Source of the DNA: Trochalopteron elliotii | Lineage: Eukaryota > Chordata > Aves > Passeriformes > Leiothrichidae | Reading direction: 5' to 3' | NCBI GenBank assembly: GCA_024734555.1 | Contig: JANPWX010000215.1 | Span: 2,362,929 to 2,426,928 of the forward strand | DNA length: 64,000 nucleotides | Shown here: positions 1 to 9,511 of the stretch, one piece after another | Layout of the letters: the number at the start of each line of letters is the position of its first letter | Numbering within the stretch: the stretch's first letter is position 1 | Position numbers and translations under genes: made by a program | The notes under the pieces: model-generated | The model's input: the letters and a program-made list of their open reading frames with translations, nothing else | What the model was told of the DNA's origin: nothing | Database searches by the model: none

Positions 1-2202
1 TTTAGAAACTCTGGATGCAAACCCTTGATTTTAGGAAGGAAACTAGGTCTGAAGGACATAGGTAGAGGATTGGGAGGTAAGGAGGAATTGTGTATTCATG
101 CAACTAACACGTTAGTGGTCTGTTACCTGTGTTTGAAATGGAGAAAAGATATCCTTTTAACACAATTTCTGAAAAGTGTTGGGCAGTTTTGAGCCTTTTT
201 GGAAACACAGGCAAATTCTGAATTTTTATGCCTCCAGACTGTGGGACTAACATTGCCATGGAGAGGGAGGAGTACAAGGAGGGGAAAGGGGGCAGAGAAG
301 GACACACAGCTCTGCAGAGCTGAACGTTTCTGCTCCTGATGCCTGTGGAGGGGCAGGTCCACACATCATCTTTTCGTGATGACAACAGCAGCAATGCAAA
401 ATCTCAGGTAGTACAATTTTGGCACACAGTGGAAGAACAGAAGCACTTGTGCTATTCATCCCACTGACCTTGGCTTGTACCTGTTCTACCTGGACCTAAA
501 GCTGGTCTAGTCAGTCTGCCAGTATCTCAGTTTAGTTGCAAAACAAGAAAAGGCTGCTTTACATGTATAAAGTATCAACTGTCATTTTTTTTCCAAAATT
601 TATTAAATCATGACTAAACACAGAAGCTGGTATGGTGGGACAGCTGGTTTGCCTGAAGACTGCCCACACACACTTGATGGGAAGCCTGGGCCACCTTAGA
701 ACACAGAAGCAAAGTGCCCACTCAAGCCTACTCACCTAAGTAGGAACAGGGCCAGGTTGTGCTTCAGTGTTTGGACAGTCTGAGTATAATCTGTGAAGCA
801 GAGACTAAGTTTTGGCCCCTTTCCAAAGGCTGTCCTGCAGCAGGGATCTGCTGCAGCTGGAAATGCTCCAGCCACGTGGTCCTGGGCTGGAAGGAACCTG
901 TCTTGGCAGCACAGCACAGGTGAGCACAGCCTGGGAACCAAAATCACCTGAAAAAAAGAGTACAGATATGTGACCTTCCAGAAGTAATTTGTGGGTACTT
1001 GATTTACCTCCAGTAAGCTGCCCGCCCAAATCCTTGTTCAGAATCACAGCTTTGTTAGTAAGGACTTACATCCACATGCCCACATCCTTCAATGGACCAT
1101 GACTTTCTTTTAGAAAAAAACCCATTCTGTTCTCAGAATTAATAAGTACAAAGAAGAGAAACTTGTAATATTAGAGCTTTCCCTCAGGTTTCCTGAGCAT
1201 TGAGTATTAAAATAGGAAAAAAATTGTTTGTATTGTGTTTGGGCCTGCTACAGTACCCTTATGATCCATGTCTTCCTTCCAGATTTTCAGGGCATAAAAG
1301 GAGCTCTTGTGTAAGAAAGATAAGAGTCTGAGAGCAAGCTTTAAGATCACAGAGACAAAACAAAACATGGATAAGGTAATATCTGTGTCCAGTTCATGCA
1401 CAGAGCTAAATACTTTACTGCCTACTTAGGGTGTTAATGCTGCCCCTACGGTCTTTCATCCTGCCCAGAGGCATCCTTGGGTGTAGGAAAGGGCCTTCCT
1501 CTACCTCTGGGCAAAAAAGATGAAGCTCATGGCACTGGCTCATGAGATAGCCCATGGCAGGTCATAACATTTGGGCACATATTAGGATAGCAATGGGGTA
1601 ACTCTAATTAACATTGTGTCCTGGGTGTGCCCATGAATGGAGAGCAGAACTTCAACATTTCCCTATTTTGAGGTTCTTTTTGTCACTTCTACTTGTACAA
1701 AGTGAGATCAGTGTGCAGCCAGTTGTGCCCCACTATAGCCCCAAGCCCCTGCTGTGCTGTCCTGCATGTGCACAGGTTTAGTCTCCTTTCAAGGATTACT
1801 GCTTAGAGACAAGAATTAAGATATGAAAAAAGGGTGCATTTGTGTTGTTACACAGTGGTGAGTATTTCAGGTAAAATAAAATTCAGAGGTCTTGTTCTTA
1901 CAGATTGGTATAAATGTGTAAATTCCTAACATCCATGCTTTTGACTTCAGATGGGCTTTCTCTAGGCTCAGGAGTTTTTTTCTTCATCAGGTTACTCTGC
2001 AGAAGTGAAAGACAGAACCAAAAAGCAATACTTCTTCTTCTAAGCACAGGTACAAAATAATATTAAAGTACAACCACATACTGATCTTCAGTGAATGCAC
2101 TGCGTTGTGCAGACAAGTATTGTCAGAGTGAAAGTAGCAACCAGTAATAAATGTACTGTTCTATATGCATGCGTGTTGGGTTTTTCTTTTTCTTTTTGCC
2201 AG
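1..2202. other. intergenic, no gene seen
   Basis: AT-rich unique-looking sequence. The open frames on either strand are short (under about 100 codons), have no recognisable domain and are not flanked by convincing paired splice sites. In mammals the neighbour of SCIN on this side is VWDE, but I see no EGF-like or von Willebrand D coding sequence here. Confidence 0.6.
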
Positions 2203-2512
2203 GGATTGCAATATTTGAGAAGACAAAATTAATCATCAGGCCATTATGTTCATCCTCTACCAAGAAAAGAGAAAATTTTTATTTGAAACTCAAGGAAAAA
2301 TTTCTGCAAGCTTTGACTGGCCTTTCTCACAACAACAAACAGCAGTGCAGCAATCCAAGGCCAACACAGATTTATGGTTGAAACAACCTCCTGATTTTAG
2401 ATACCAGCTCTATAAGTCATCCAAGCTTTCTCAGAAGGCACAGGAAAGGGAAAAGGAGAACCGAAGCCGAAAAGGACCTCTGAGGCCACAGTCATGCCAG
2501 AGCTACACTTAG
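2203..2512 (+). other. possible exon or open frame of 88 codons, unknown product
   Basis: A strong pyrimidine tract followed by CAG ends at 2202. An open frame then runs from an ATG at 2246 to a TAG at 2510-2512. Its predicted peptide is rich in Gln, Lys, Ser and aromatic residues (for example DLWLKQPPDFRYQLY) and looks more protein-like than typical noise. Against it, the frame is closed by TGA at 2216-2218 between the acceptor and the ATG, the ATG context is weak, and no good GT donor in the right phase links it to the putative exon at 4617. It could be a terminal exon, a decayed exon or chance. Function unknown. Confidence 0.15.
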
Positions 2513-2530
2513 GGTTAGGCTTACCCTTAT

Positions 2531-2837
2531 GGTTAGGGTTGAGAAAATCACAAACTCAAGGGTTTCAGGGACAGTGACTATTCAAAAGGCATGCCAAGGG
2601 GGGGACAGCACTGCCCCAACATTGCTCCCTCCACACCTCTTTCCTTGGCAACACCCACGCCTTTGGCATCTCAGCCCCTGCCACAGGCAGCTTTTACTGC
2701 TCTGCTGAGGGTTAGGGTTCAGAAAAGCACAAAGCCCAGAGCTCCAGGGACACTGACACTACAGGAGGCACGCTGAGGGGAGCATGGCACTGCCTCAACA
2801 TTGCTCCCTCCACACCTTGCTCCTTGGTACCACCCAC
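2531..2837. repeat. tandem duplication of 179-bp unit with TTAGGG-like motifs
   Basis: Two diverged copies lie head to tail. The first starts at 2531 and the second at 2710, and both open with GGTTAGGGTT. A second shared block, ATTGCTCCCTCCACACCT, occurs at 2621 and 2800, so the offset is 179 bp at both ends. Just upstream (2509-2540) are further TTAGGG-like and inverted CCCT-type motifs. I do not recognise the unit as a named satellite. The second copy is incomplete at its right end. Confidence 0.75.
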
Positions 2838-3099
2838 ATATGGAGGACTACCCTGATTTTTATTTATGCATCAACATATGTTACACATGATCTAAAAACC
2901 TTCTTTAGGTGCTGTACTGACATGATAGGAAGCCCAGTCCTTGAGTGACTTTGTTTGACAGACAATGAGGGGAGAAAAACTTCCATGATTTGGCTTCAAG
3001 GGACTCCCCCTTGTAGGTGAGGTAGAACACCAGCTTCCCAGGAAAAAACGCCAGGTAAATTGGGCTTTTTTGAGGAGCCTTAGTCCATAAAAGCAGTTA
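2838..3099. other. intergenic, nothing recognised
   Basis: Short unique stretch between the 179-bp tandem repeat and the GC-rich patch. No exon, repeat or RNA gene was identified. Confidence 0.4.
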
Positions 3100-3760
3100 C
3101 CAGCACCACACTCCTGGGGCTGCCATTTTCTGTTCTTGAGCGAAGCGGGGGCTCGCCTGGAGCGTCATCTCTGCCCCCTCCTCGCCTTTTTCTCTCCTGC
3201 GGTTCTGCTTCTTCCCTGGCTGTCTGTCCTGCCCGCACCGTTCCTCTCCTGCTTCACGGCTTTCCAAGGGTAGATGGTCGCCGCGACATCCCCGTGCTCC
3301 GCTATTTGCCCGCTGGGGCACCCGCGGCCTGCACGGGCCCCACGGACGCCGCGGTGTTCCGGCGCGGCCCGCAGNNNNNNNNNNNNNNNNNNNNNNNNNN
3401 NNNNNNNNNNNNNNNNNNNNNNNNNNNNNNNNNNNNNNNNNNNNNNNNNNNNNNNNNNNNNNNNNNNNNNNNNNNNNNNNNNNNNNNNNNNNNNNNNNNN
3501 NNNNNNNNNNNNNNNNNNNNNNNNNNNNNNNNNNNNNNNNNNNNNNNNNNNNNNNNNNNNNNNNNNNNNNNNNNNNNNNNNNNNNNNNNNNNNNNNNNNN
3601 NNNNNNNNNNNNNNNNNNNNNNNNNNNNNNNNNNNNNNNNNNNNNNGCACCCAGCTGGTGACAAGAGCCCTGCAGGCTGCTGGCTGCTCCCTGCACCCAC
3701 GATCCATGCGCCAAACAGACACCCCGAGGTGCAGCTGCAGCGTTGTCCTTGTCTTCTCTC
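3100..3760. promoter_or_regulatory. GC-rich, CpG-containing patch (interrupted by N gap)
   Basis: Both sides of the gap are much richer in G+C and CpG than the surrounding AT-rich DNA (for example the CGCCGCGAC and GGCGCGGCC blocks between 3278 and 3371). A CATAAAAG sequence lies near 3086. Two readings are possible: a CpG-island promoter, whose first exon could lie in the gap and feed the putative exons at 4617 and 5417 (or an antisense gene), or a GC-rich retroelement-type LTR ending near the AATAAA at 3832. Frames that read across the N run are not evidence of coding. The sequence does not decide between the two. Confidence 0.4.
3375..3646. other. assembly gap (272 N)
   Basis: Uninterrupted run of N inside GC-rich sequence, typical of short-read drop-out at CpG islands. 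Its true length may differ from the number of N shown. Confidence 0.99.
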
Positions 3761-3831
3761 TTCGTCTCTCCTTTTCCTTCTCTGCGCCCTGTTCTATACC
3801 CCTTCAGTAGGAACACGTGTCTTTCTTTATC

Positions 3832-3837
3832 AATAAA
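3832..3837 (+). terminator. AATAAA polyadenylation-type hexamer
   Basis: AATAAA follows a pyrimidine-rich stretch (3740-3830) on the + strand, directly downstream of the GC-rich patch and just before the pyrimidine-rich tandem repeat. It could end a transcript or an LTR R region. The hexamer alone is weak evidence. Confidence 0.25.
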
Positions 3838-3840
3838 CTT

Positions 3841-4550
3841 CATTCCACCTCATGTCATTCCTTTCCATTTCATTGGTTTCATCGGTTTCACTCCGATTCG
3901 ATTTTTTTTTTTAATGGCATTTCATTTCTTCAGTTTCTTCTCCTGTCCCTTCGTTTCACTTGGTTTCCTGATTTCGAGATTTCAGTGAGTATAATTTTGG
4001 CAAGTTTCAGTCCTTGGAACTGAACCTGATGTCATCTCAGTCCATTTCCTCATATTCTCTCCATTTCCAAATTTGCTTTTTTTCATGTCTCCTTTACAGA
4101 ATGTTTGTTACGCTTTGTTCTCTGATTTCAAGATTTCATTTCCTTTGATGAAATGAAGAATTTCAATCTTGTGATTTCAGTGAAGATCAATTTGGCAAGC
4201 CTTGGGCCATCTCTCTGCACTTCGTGTTATCCCAATCCATTTCATTGTATTTGTTCCATTTCCAAATTTCTTTTTTTTTTTTTTTAATTGCATTTGATTT
4301 TATCATATCTCTGTTCCAGAGTGTTTGTTATACTTTCTTCTCTGATTTCAAGATTTAATTTCCTTTCATTTCATGAAAGGTTATGAAACCTTGTGATATC
4401 AATGAGTATGAATTTGACAAGATTTGGTTCATTTCCCTGTACTTCATGTCACCCCTTTCCATTTTACTGTTTTCACTTTGTTTCAATTTTTTTTAAATGG
4501 CATTTCATTTTTTGAATTTCTTTTCTTTTTCAATGGTCTTGGTTCTAGGC
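3841..4550. repeat. pyrimidine-rich tandem repeat, about 195-222 bp per unit
   Basis: At least three diverged units plus partial ones. TTTGTTAYRCTTT followed by TCTGATTTCAAGATTT occurs at 4103 and 4323 (220-bp spacing). TGAGTATAATTTTGGCAAG-like blocks occur near 3986, 4181 and 4403. The motif CCATTTCCAAATTT occurs in two units. The + strand is dominated by TTTC and ATTTC with several oligo-T runs. I do not recognise a named satellite. Confidence 0.7.
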
Positions 4551-4616
4551 ATGTATTTTATGTTAAAATAAAATGTGTTTTTTGATGTTAAAATGTATTT
4601 TCCTTTCTAAATGCAG

Positions 4617-4701
4617 TATGAAGCTAATTTACCAAATTCTGTGACAGGTTACCCCAGAGATCCTTTCAACCTGAAGTTAAAACCACAGCATTTAAACATG
4701 G
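4617..4701 (+). CDS. putative internal exon of unknown small gene (exon B)
   Basis: A pyrimidine-rich acceptor (CTTTCTAAATGCAG, ending 4616) and a near-perfect donor (G|GTGAGT at 4702) frame 85 bp. Read in phase 0, it gives 28 codons plus one base and begins YEANLPNSVTGYPRDPFNLK. The leftover base G joins the next putative exon at 5417, which starts with AT, to form an Asp codon, so the reading frame continues. The peptide is rich in Pro, Asn and Lys, has no recognised domain and is not a membrane or signal sequence. The gene's start is not found; it may lie in or near the GC-rich patch and gap upstream. No relation to the gelsolin family. The call rests on splice sites and frame only. Confidence 0.4.
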
Positions 4702-5416
4702 GTGAGTCCTTCACAATATGTACATTTATTGTGTTAGAGAATTTAGGAACATTACTTCAACAGTGGGGAGCAGGAATAAGAGCGCAGAACCTTCTAACCT
4801 GTCTTAAGGGGCCTTAGGTGAAACATGAAGACCAAGGAGTAGTTTTTCCCCTAAGTTTCAATATCGGAGAAATTCCATTTCCAAGCTCTAAATAACAGGC
4901 TCAGATCACAGAAAATACACTAGTTCACTCATGCAAAGACACTTAGATTTAAGGACACCTGATAAGAAGCAGGATTACTAGCTGAAATCTCCTTGTTAAT
5001 GTTGATTTTCTTCTGATAAGACTGCAGTTTCAGGCTTGTAATGGGGGTTATTCCTAGGCAACTGATTCAGGTCCAATGTCTGCTGTACTCATTGTAGATA
5101 CAATAGTCCATATCTACATTCCTACTGTGGTGGATGGTCCGGGAAGGGGTGCCTGCCCTTTAGTGTTTCTATAGCTTCACCTCCTATAAGGGCAGCTTCT
5201 TTGAAAATAATTAACTACACATAAATTAAAGTAAACACACATACATACCGTGTAGCGTAAAACATTACTTTCTTTGTAGGCAGAGGCAAGGCTTTGTTCA
5301 CAGCAAGGCCATGGACAGAATATTTTTTGCTTGTACTGGTTACTATATATGTCTGAATGCTCTTTCCAGACAGTTTTTCCTATAGCTTATAAATACTGTT
5401 TGCTTAGTGTTTTCAG

Positions 5417-5556
5417 ATCCTGAACTTGAACCACTGAAAGGAAAGCAAAAGAACTCTGACAGGAGATTTCTTTCATACAAGCCTCATGAAAGCAAGTGGG
5501 ATCCACAGCTGCTACTGCCAAAGAGTCCCTGGCCACCTAAATCTGCTTTATTACTG
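5417..5556 (+). CDS. putative internal exon of unknown small gene (exon C)
   Basis: Acceptor TAGTGTTTTCAG ends at 5416 and donor CTG|GTTAGT begins at 5557. With the G carried over from 4701, the exon encodes 47 codons with no stop (DPELEPLKGK at the start), including the compositionally unusual stretch SKWDPQLLLPKSPWPPKSA, rich in Pro, Trp and Lys. It ends in phase 0, so at least one further exon is needed, which I could not locate between 5.6 and 20.5 kb. Short Pro/Trp motifs of this type occur in small uncharacterised proteins, some of them axonemal, but I cannot assign a family. It could be a real gene lying just upstream of SCIN. Confidence 0.42.
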
Positions 5557-5613
5557 GTTAGTCAAATTAAAAGACAACTTTTTTGCTTTTCTCTGAATCA
5601 AAATATTTTGAAA

Positions 5614-5646
5614 TAACAACAACAATAATAATAACAACAATAATAG
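5614..5646. repeat. AAC/AAT microsatellite
   Basis: Run of AAC and AAT trinucleotides shortly after putative exon C. Confidence 0.8.
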
Positions 5647-8600
5647 TTTTATATTAATTTCAGAATATTTTGAATCACCCAGTCTTGAGAGGATATCTGG
5701 CATATCCTAAGGGAAATGTCACTCTTCTGGAGATCTAGGGACATGGACCATTCATTTCCTTTAGCTTTTCAAGAGTGTGATTCTTTCTCTAGCTCTTGTT
5801 GAGAGCTTTGATGGAGTTGGAAAGATAGTCTGTTGTAGAACATTTTCTTATTTCAGCCTTTAGCAGAAAATTACACAGTATTGCATCTGGTATTTAATTT
5901 TTAAGAATCAAGATGTCCATATTAGACTGTTCAAAGACACAGACTATTTCAGAATAAGCAGATGCTGGACGGATGTTTTTATGGTTTATATATACATACC
6001 AAGCTCTTAAATGTAGACATCTCCAAACTAGAATGCATTTGCTTATACAACAGTTCCCATTTACATTACTGAAGATTAACAAATAGAGCATTGAGGGGAA
6101 AATAACATATATATATGAGTGCCAATACCTGCATGGAGCAGAAACACACTAAATGCCCTTTGGTATATTAGTGAGTATTTGACCTCTTTCCCTTAGGCCC
6201 CAATTTCTGAAATAGCATGGAAATCAATATCATTACATCTTTCTAATTAACAAATTCCCCTCTAATTCCCCTCACTATTGCTAAAAATTACTTACCAACA
6301 ATTCCAAATCACTAAACATCCCCTGAATTATCTGGAGATAAAAGAAAGGGCATAGTCCATCAAGCTCCAGGTAATTACAGATGCTGAGCTTACTTTGGAA
6401 ACTGTCTGTCCTCTGCACCCAGGAGCTGGGGATCAGCAGACTGTGCCAAAATAAACCCTCATACATTCCCTCTTCCTTCAATAGACACATCTGCTTTGCT
6501 CTTGACTCTCATTACTAGGAATGGACTGCTGAAAGCTCCACACAGTCAGGTAGTTTCAATTCCTTTTCTAAGCAGTGTGTGTGGATGTTGGCTGCAACAG
6601 GGGGAAGCACATTTTAGTCATGGTCTGCACTGCTGAGGGCTTTGGAGGTGTATTCAGGGCTGTATTTGGACACAAATCTCTAGACTTAAACTGTGTAAAC
6701 TCCATGGTAAATGCATCCCAGGAAGTGATTTAACATAGAAAATTGCATATTGGATCATTTTGCCTTTTCCAAAGACAGTGAGCTATACACCACTGTGGAA
6801 AGCTAGGGACACTAGTAAGGATCCTGTAAGTTCCTATATCTTCTGTCTCTGTGTGCACTGTTGTGGAGGTTGGCATTTCTCCAGGATTTCCCAGATGCAG
6901 CACTTGAAAATAAAAATTGTGCAAGATGTTGATAATAAAAAAGTATATATATTTTGTTCAAAAGAGCTTCCTGTCAATTGCAACAAATCTCCAGACATTG
7001 TTTGAAATTTACAGTTCCCCAAATTTCAGTTTGGAAAGGATAAAATCCCCAGTCTGCTTGTAAATGACTCATTTCCTAAATGCCACGCAAACCCAGACCA
7101 GTAAAAGGTGATTTCTCTGTGCATGGTGAATGAAAGGCTCAGGACAAATTATATGTTAGGATCTGAAGCTCTTGTTAGAGCTTGGTAGACATAATCATAA
7201 GATAATAGCATTGTATCTATACTAATCATGGATTATGATAAAGTTTTAGCTGGAGCTCCTCATAGTGATAGGAGTGACAGTATAATCAAGTGACACATGT
7301 GGAAGTCCTTCAAAGGAATGATACTGACTTGGTCTTTTGACAGATGGCAAAAAGGAGGCACAGTGCAGGTAAATTAATTGCCCCAAAAGCCTGAGGAAAG
7401 AGTCACTTTCAGACAAATTCTTGCAAGTGAATTTGATCTCTTGTAACACATGTGAAGGCATTTTTTGTAACACATGTGAAGTGCTTCTGAGGAAAAGAGG
7501 AATGAACTTGCCTTTAACCTCTGTGCATGATACCTAATCTTTAAAAATGTGTGTGTCTTCATTGACCAACAAGATGGAGGTAGCCCCTTGTGCTAGTCTG
7601 CAGTGGAGAGTGAGACACATGGACATGTTACATTCATTTCCTGGCTTAGGCAACTTCACTCTTTCACTTAGAAGAGTCAGGAAAAAAACACAGATCTGCT
7701 CTGCAGTGAGGAGAGTGCAATTGCTGGTGACCTTGGGGTACAAAGGTTATTAAGGAAACAAAGGTGCCTACAGTAAATCTATGCATGGATAATCCTCTTT
7801 ACTCCCAAACATACAATAAGAAATATCCTAAGAATATAAACAGAGTTTTTTTAAAATGCTGGCTTGTTTTGTTTATGCTAAATACCTTTACCATATGTGA
7901 TATGTATAAGTAAGAAAAATCCAACTATTCCTGTTAAGAGCACTGTGAGGAAGTATAAAGTTTCCTTCCAACAGCACATCCTTGCAAAAAAGCAGCTTTA
8001 AGGGTATTGTTGCTACTTTCAGGACAGATACCTTGGTTCCAAATTCCTTCAGGGGTGTGACACTCAGCTTTAGCTGTCGTGAAAGGCAGCTGCAGTGCTG
8101 TTATCCAGCTGTGCAGGCAGAAAGCCCCATTACCCACCCAGGCTTACCAATATAGTGCAGTGGCTTGATCTGAAAATGCTGATGATGCTGCTTTACAACA
8201 TGGAGATTGAGAGGCTCTCCAGAGAGCAGTTCTGCTTGCACTGCAGTGTTGGCTTGGTGCAGGGCAGCAACATCCAGCAGAGCCCAGCAGGAGTGCAGTG
8301 TCACTGGCATTCTGCTGTGTCTCTGCATCGTTGCCCATTGCACTGTTTTAGAGGTACACATGGAAGAAGTGCAGCACCCGAGCAGAGTGCTCTGACAGCT
8401 CTTCATGTTGGCCTCAGATTAGCATCAACTTGTGCCCGTTACACACTCAAATGCAGAATCCAAAGGGGCCTGAGACTGCCCTGCAGAGATGTTTGCTATT
8501 CAGGCTGATCTCCACCTGCTCTGACATACTTTGCAAAGCTCTTAAACCTCAGAGGAAGCAGAGTGTAGTTTTTGTATCAAGAGCTGGCTAAAGTGATGTT

Positions 8601-9380
8601 CTCATGCCTCAGCAGTTAGAGATACAGGCAAAATCTCTTTATTCTTTTTCCTTTTGCATGCTCATTGTGGGGGTGAAAATGCACCGTAAATGCTGCTGAC
8701 AGCTATGTCAGCCTTTGGGCACACAGTCAACTTCAGTGTGAACACCTCTTAGCCCAGTATAGGAGTAATGCACAGTGGCCATTACCAAAAATGTCACTGA
8801 TCTAGAATCTGCTCCAGTCAGTTGGTATTTTTCCATTAACTTCAGTGTACTTTGAAACAGACTTAATGGAGGTGAATTCTTTCGCTTTCGACAGCGCTAT
8901 GGGATTGTTCCTTTAGAAACTGCTTTATGAAAACCTCTACAGCTTATATAGATGCAGAGAGAATGTGGATACTTTCTGAAATCCTAAAAGGAAGAAGCAG
9001 ATTTATAGGTTAACTGTAAATACTGCGATTTCATAAATGACCAGAAGGAGCAAGTGTTGCGCAAAAGTTGAGATCTGTCACCCACACATAGTGACTCTAA
9101 AAAGACAAATCAGGAGATTCTGTAAGTTATTAATACTAGTATTTTGGATATGTATAGAATTTATCCTTGTATATCTTTATTATAAAACAAACTTTATAAT
9201 GAAACAAATTCCATGGTCTCTGCTCAGGACATCCTCTGCCATCCCCCATATACTTCAAATTCAATGTTATCTCTAAAACTTTTGTACTTTGGGTTAGATT
9301 TAGCCATGTCCACTGTGATTTTTGGAACTCATGAATGATTATCATGCAGGTTAAAGTCAGTGTTTGAATTACACACAGGA
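5647..9380. other. intergenic or intronic, no gene recognised
   Basis: AT-rich sequence with only short open frames. A 17-bp block (TTGTAACACATGTGAAG) is repeated at 7441 and 7465. From about 8095 to 8508 the G+C content rises and there is an open frame of 137 codons on the + strand, overlapped by a frame of 101 codons on the - strand. Neither resembles a known protein. If putative exons B and C are real, some of this region could be the next intron of that gene. Confidence 0.45.
7441..7481. repeat. imperfect 24-bp tandem duplication
   Basis: TTGTAACACATGTGAAG occurs at 7441-7457 and again at 7465-7481, separated by seven bases. A local slippage-type duplication with no evident function. Confidence 0.7.
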
Positions 9381-9511
9381 TTTTAAGAAAAGACTGGATG
9401 GTCTCACTTAGGGCCATGGTCTAGTTTACAAGGTGGAGTTAGGTCATGGATTGGACTTGATGATCTCTAAGTTCTTTTCCAGCCTAATTGATTCTGTGGT
9501 CCTGTGATTCC
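9381..9511 (+). mobile_element. CR1 LINE 3' fragment
   Basis: The stretch reads like the terminal 3' part of avian CR1 retrotransposons: a TTTTAAGAAAAGACTGGATG-type start, GGGCCATGGTCTAGTT, GGATTGGACTTGATGATCT, and a tail of ATTGATTCTGTGGTCCTGTGATTC resembling the short CR1 terminal repeats. Strongly 5'-truncated and non-coding. Confidence 0.85.

Noticed and set aside
3097..3843. Long minus-strand frame (248 codons) and similar frames across the gap
   Set aside because: They exist only because N codons are read as open. The flanking GC-rich residues show no domain.
1..5600. 5' exons of VWDE, the neighbour expected by mammalian synteny
   Set aside because: No signal peptide, EGF-like cysteine pattern or VWD sequence could be recognised on the minus strand. 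The gap could hide a first exon, but there is no support.
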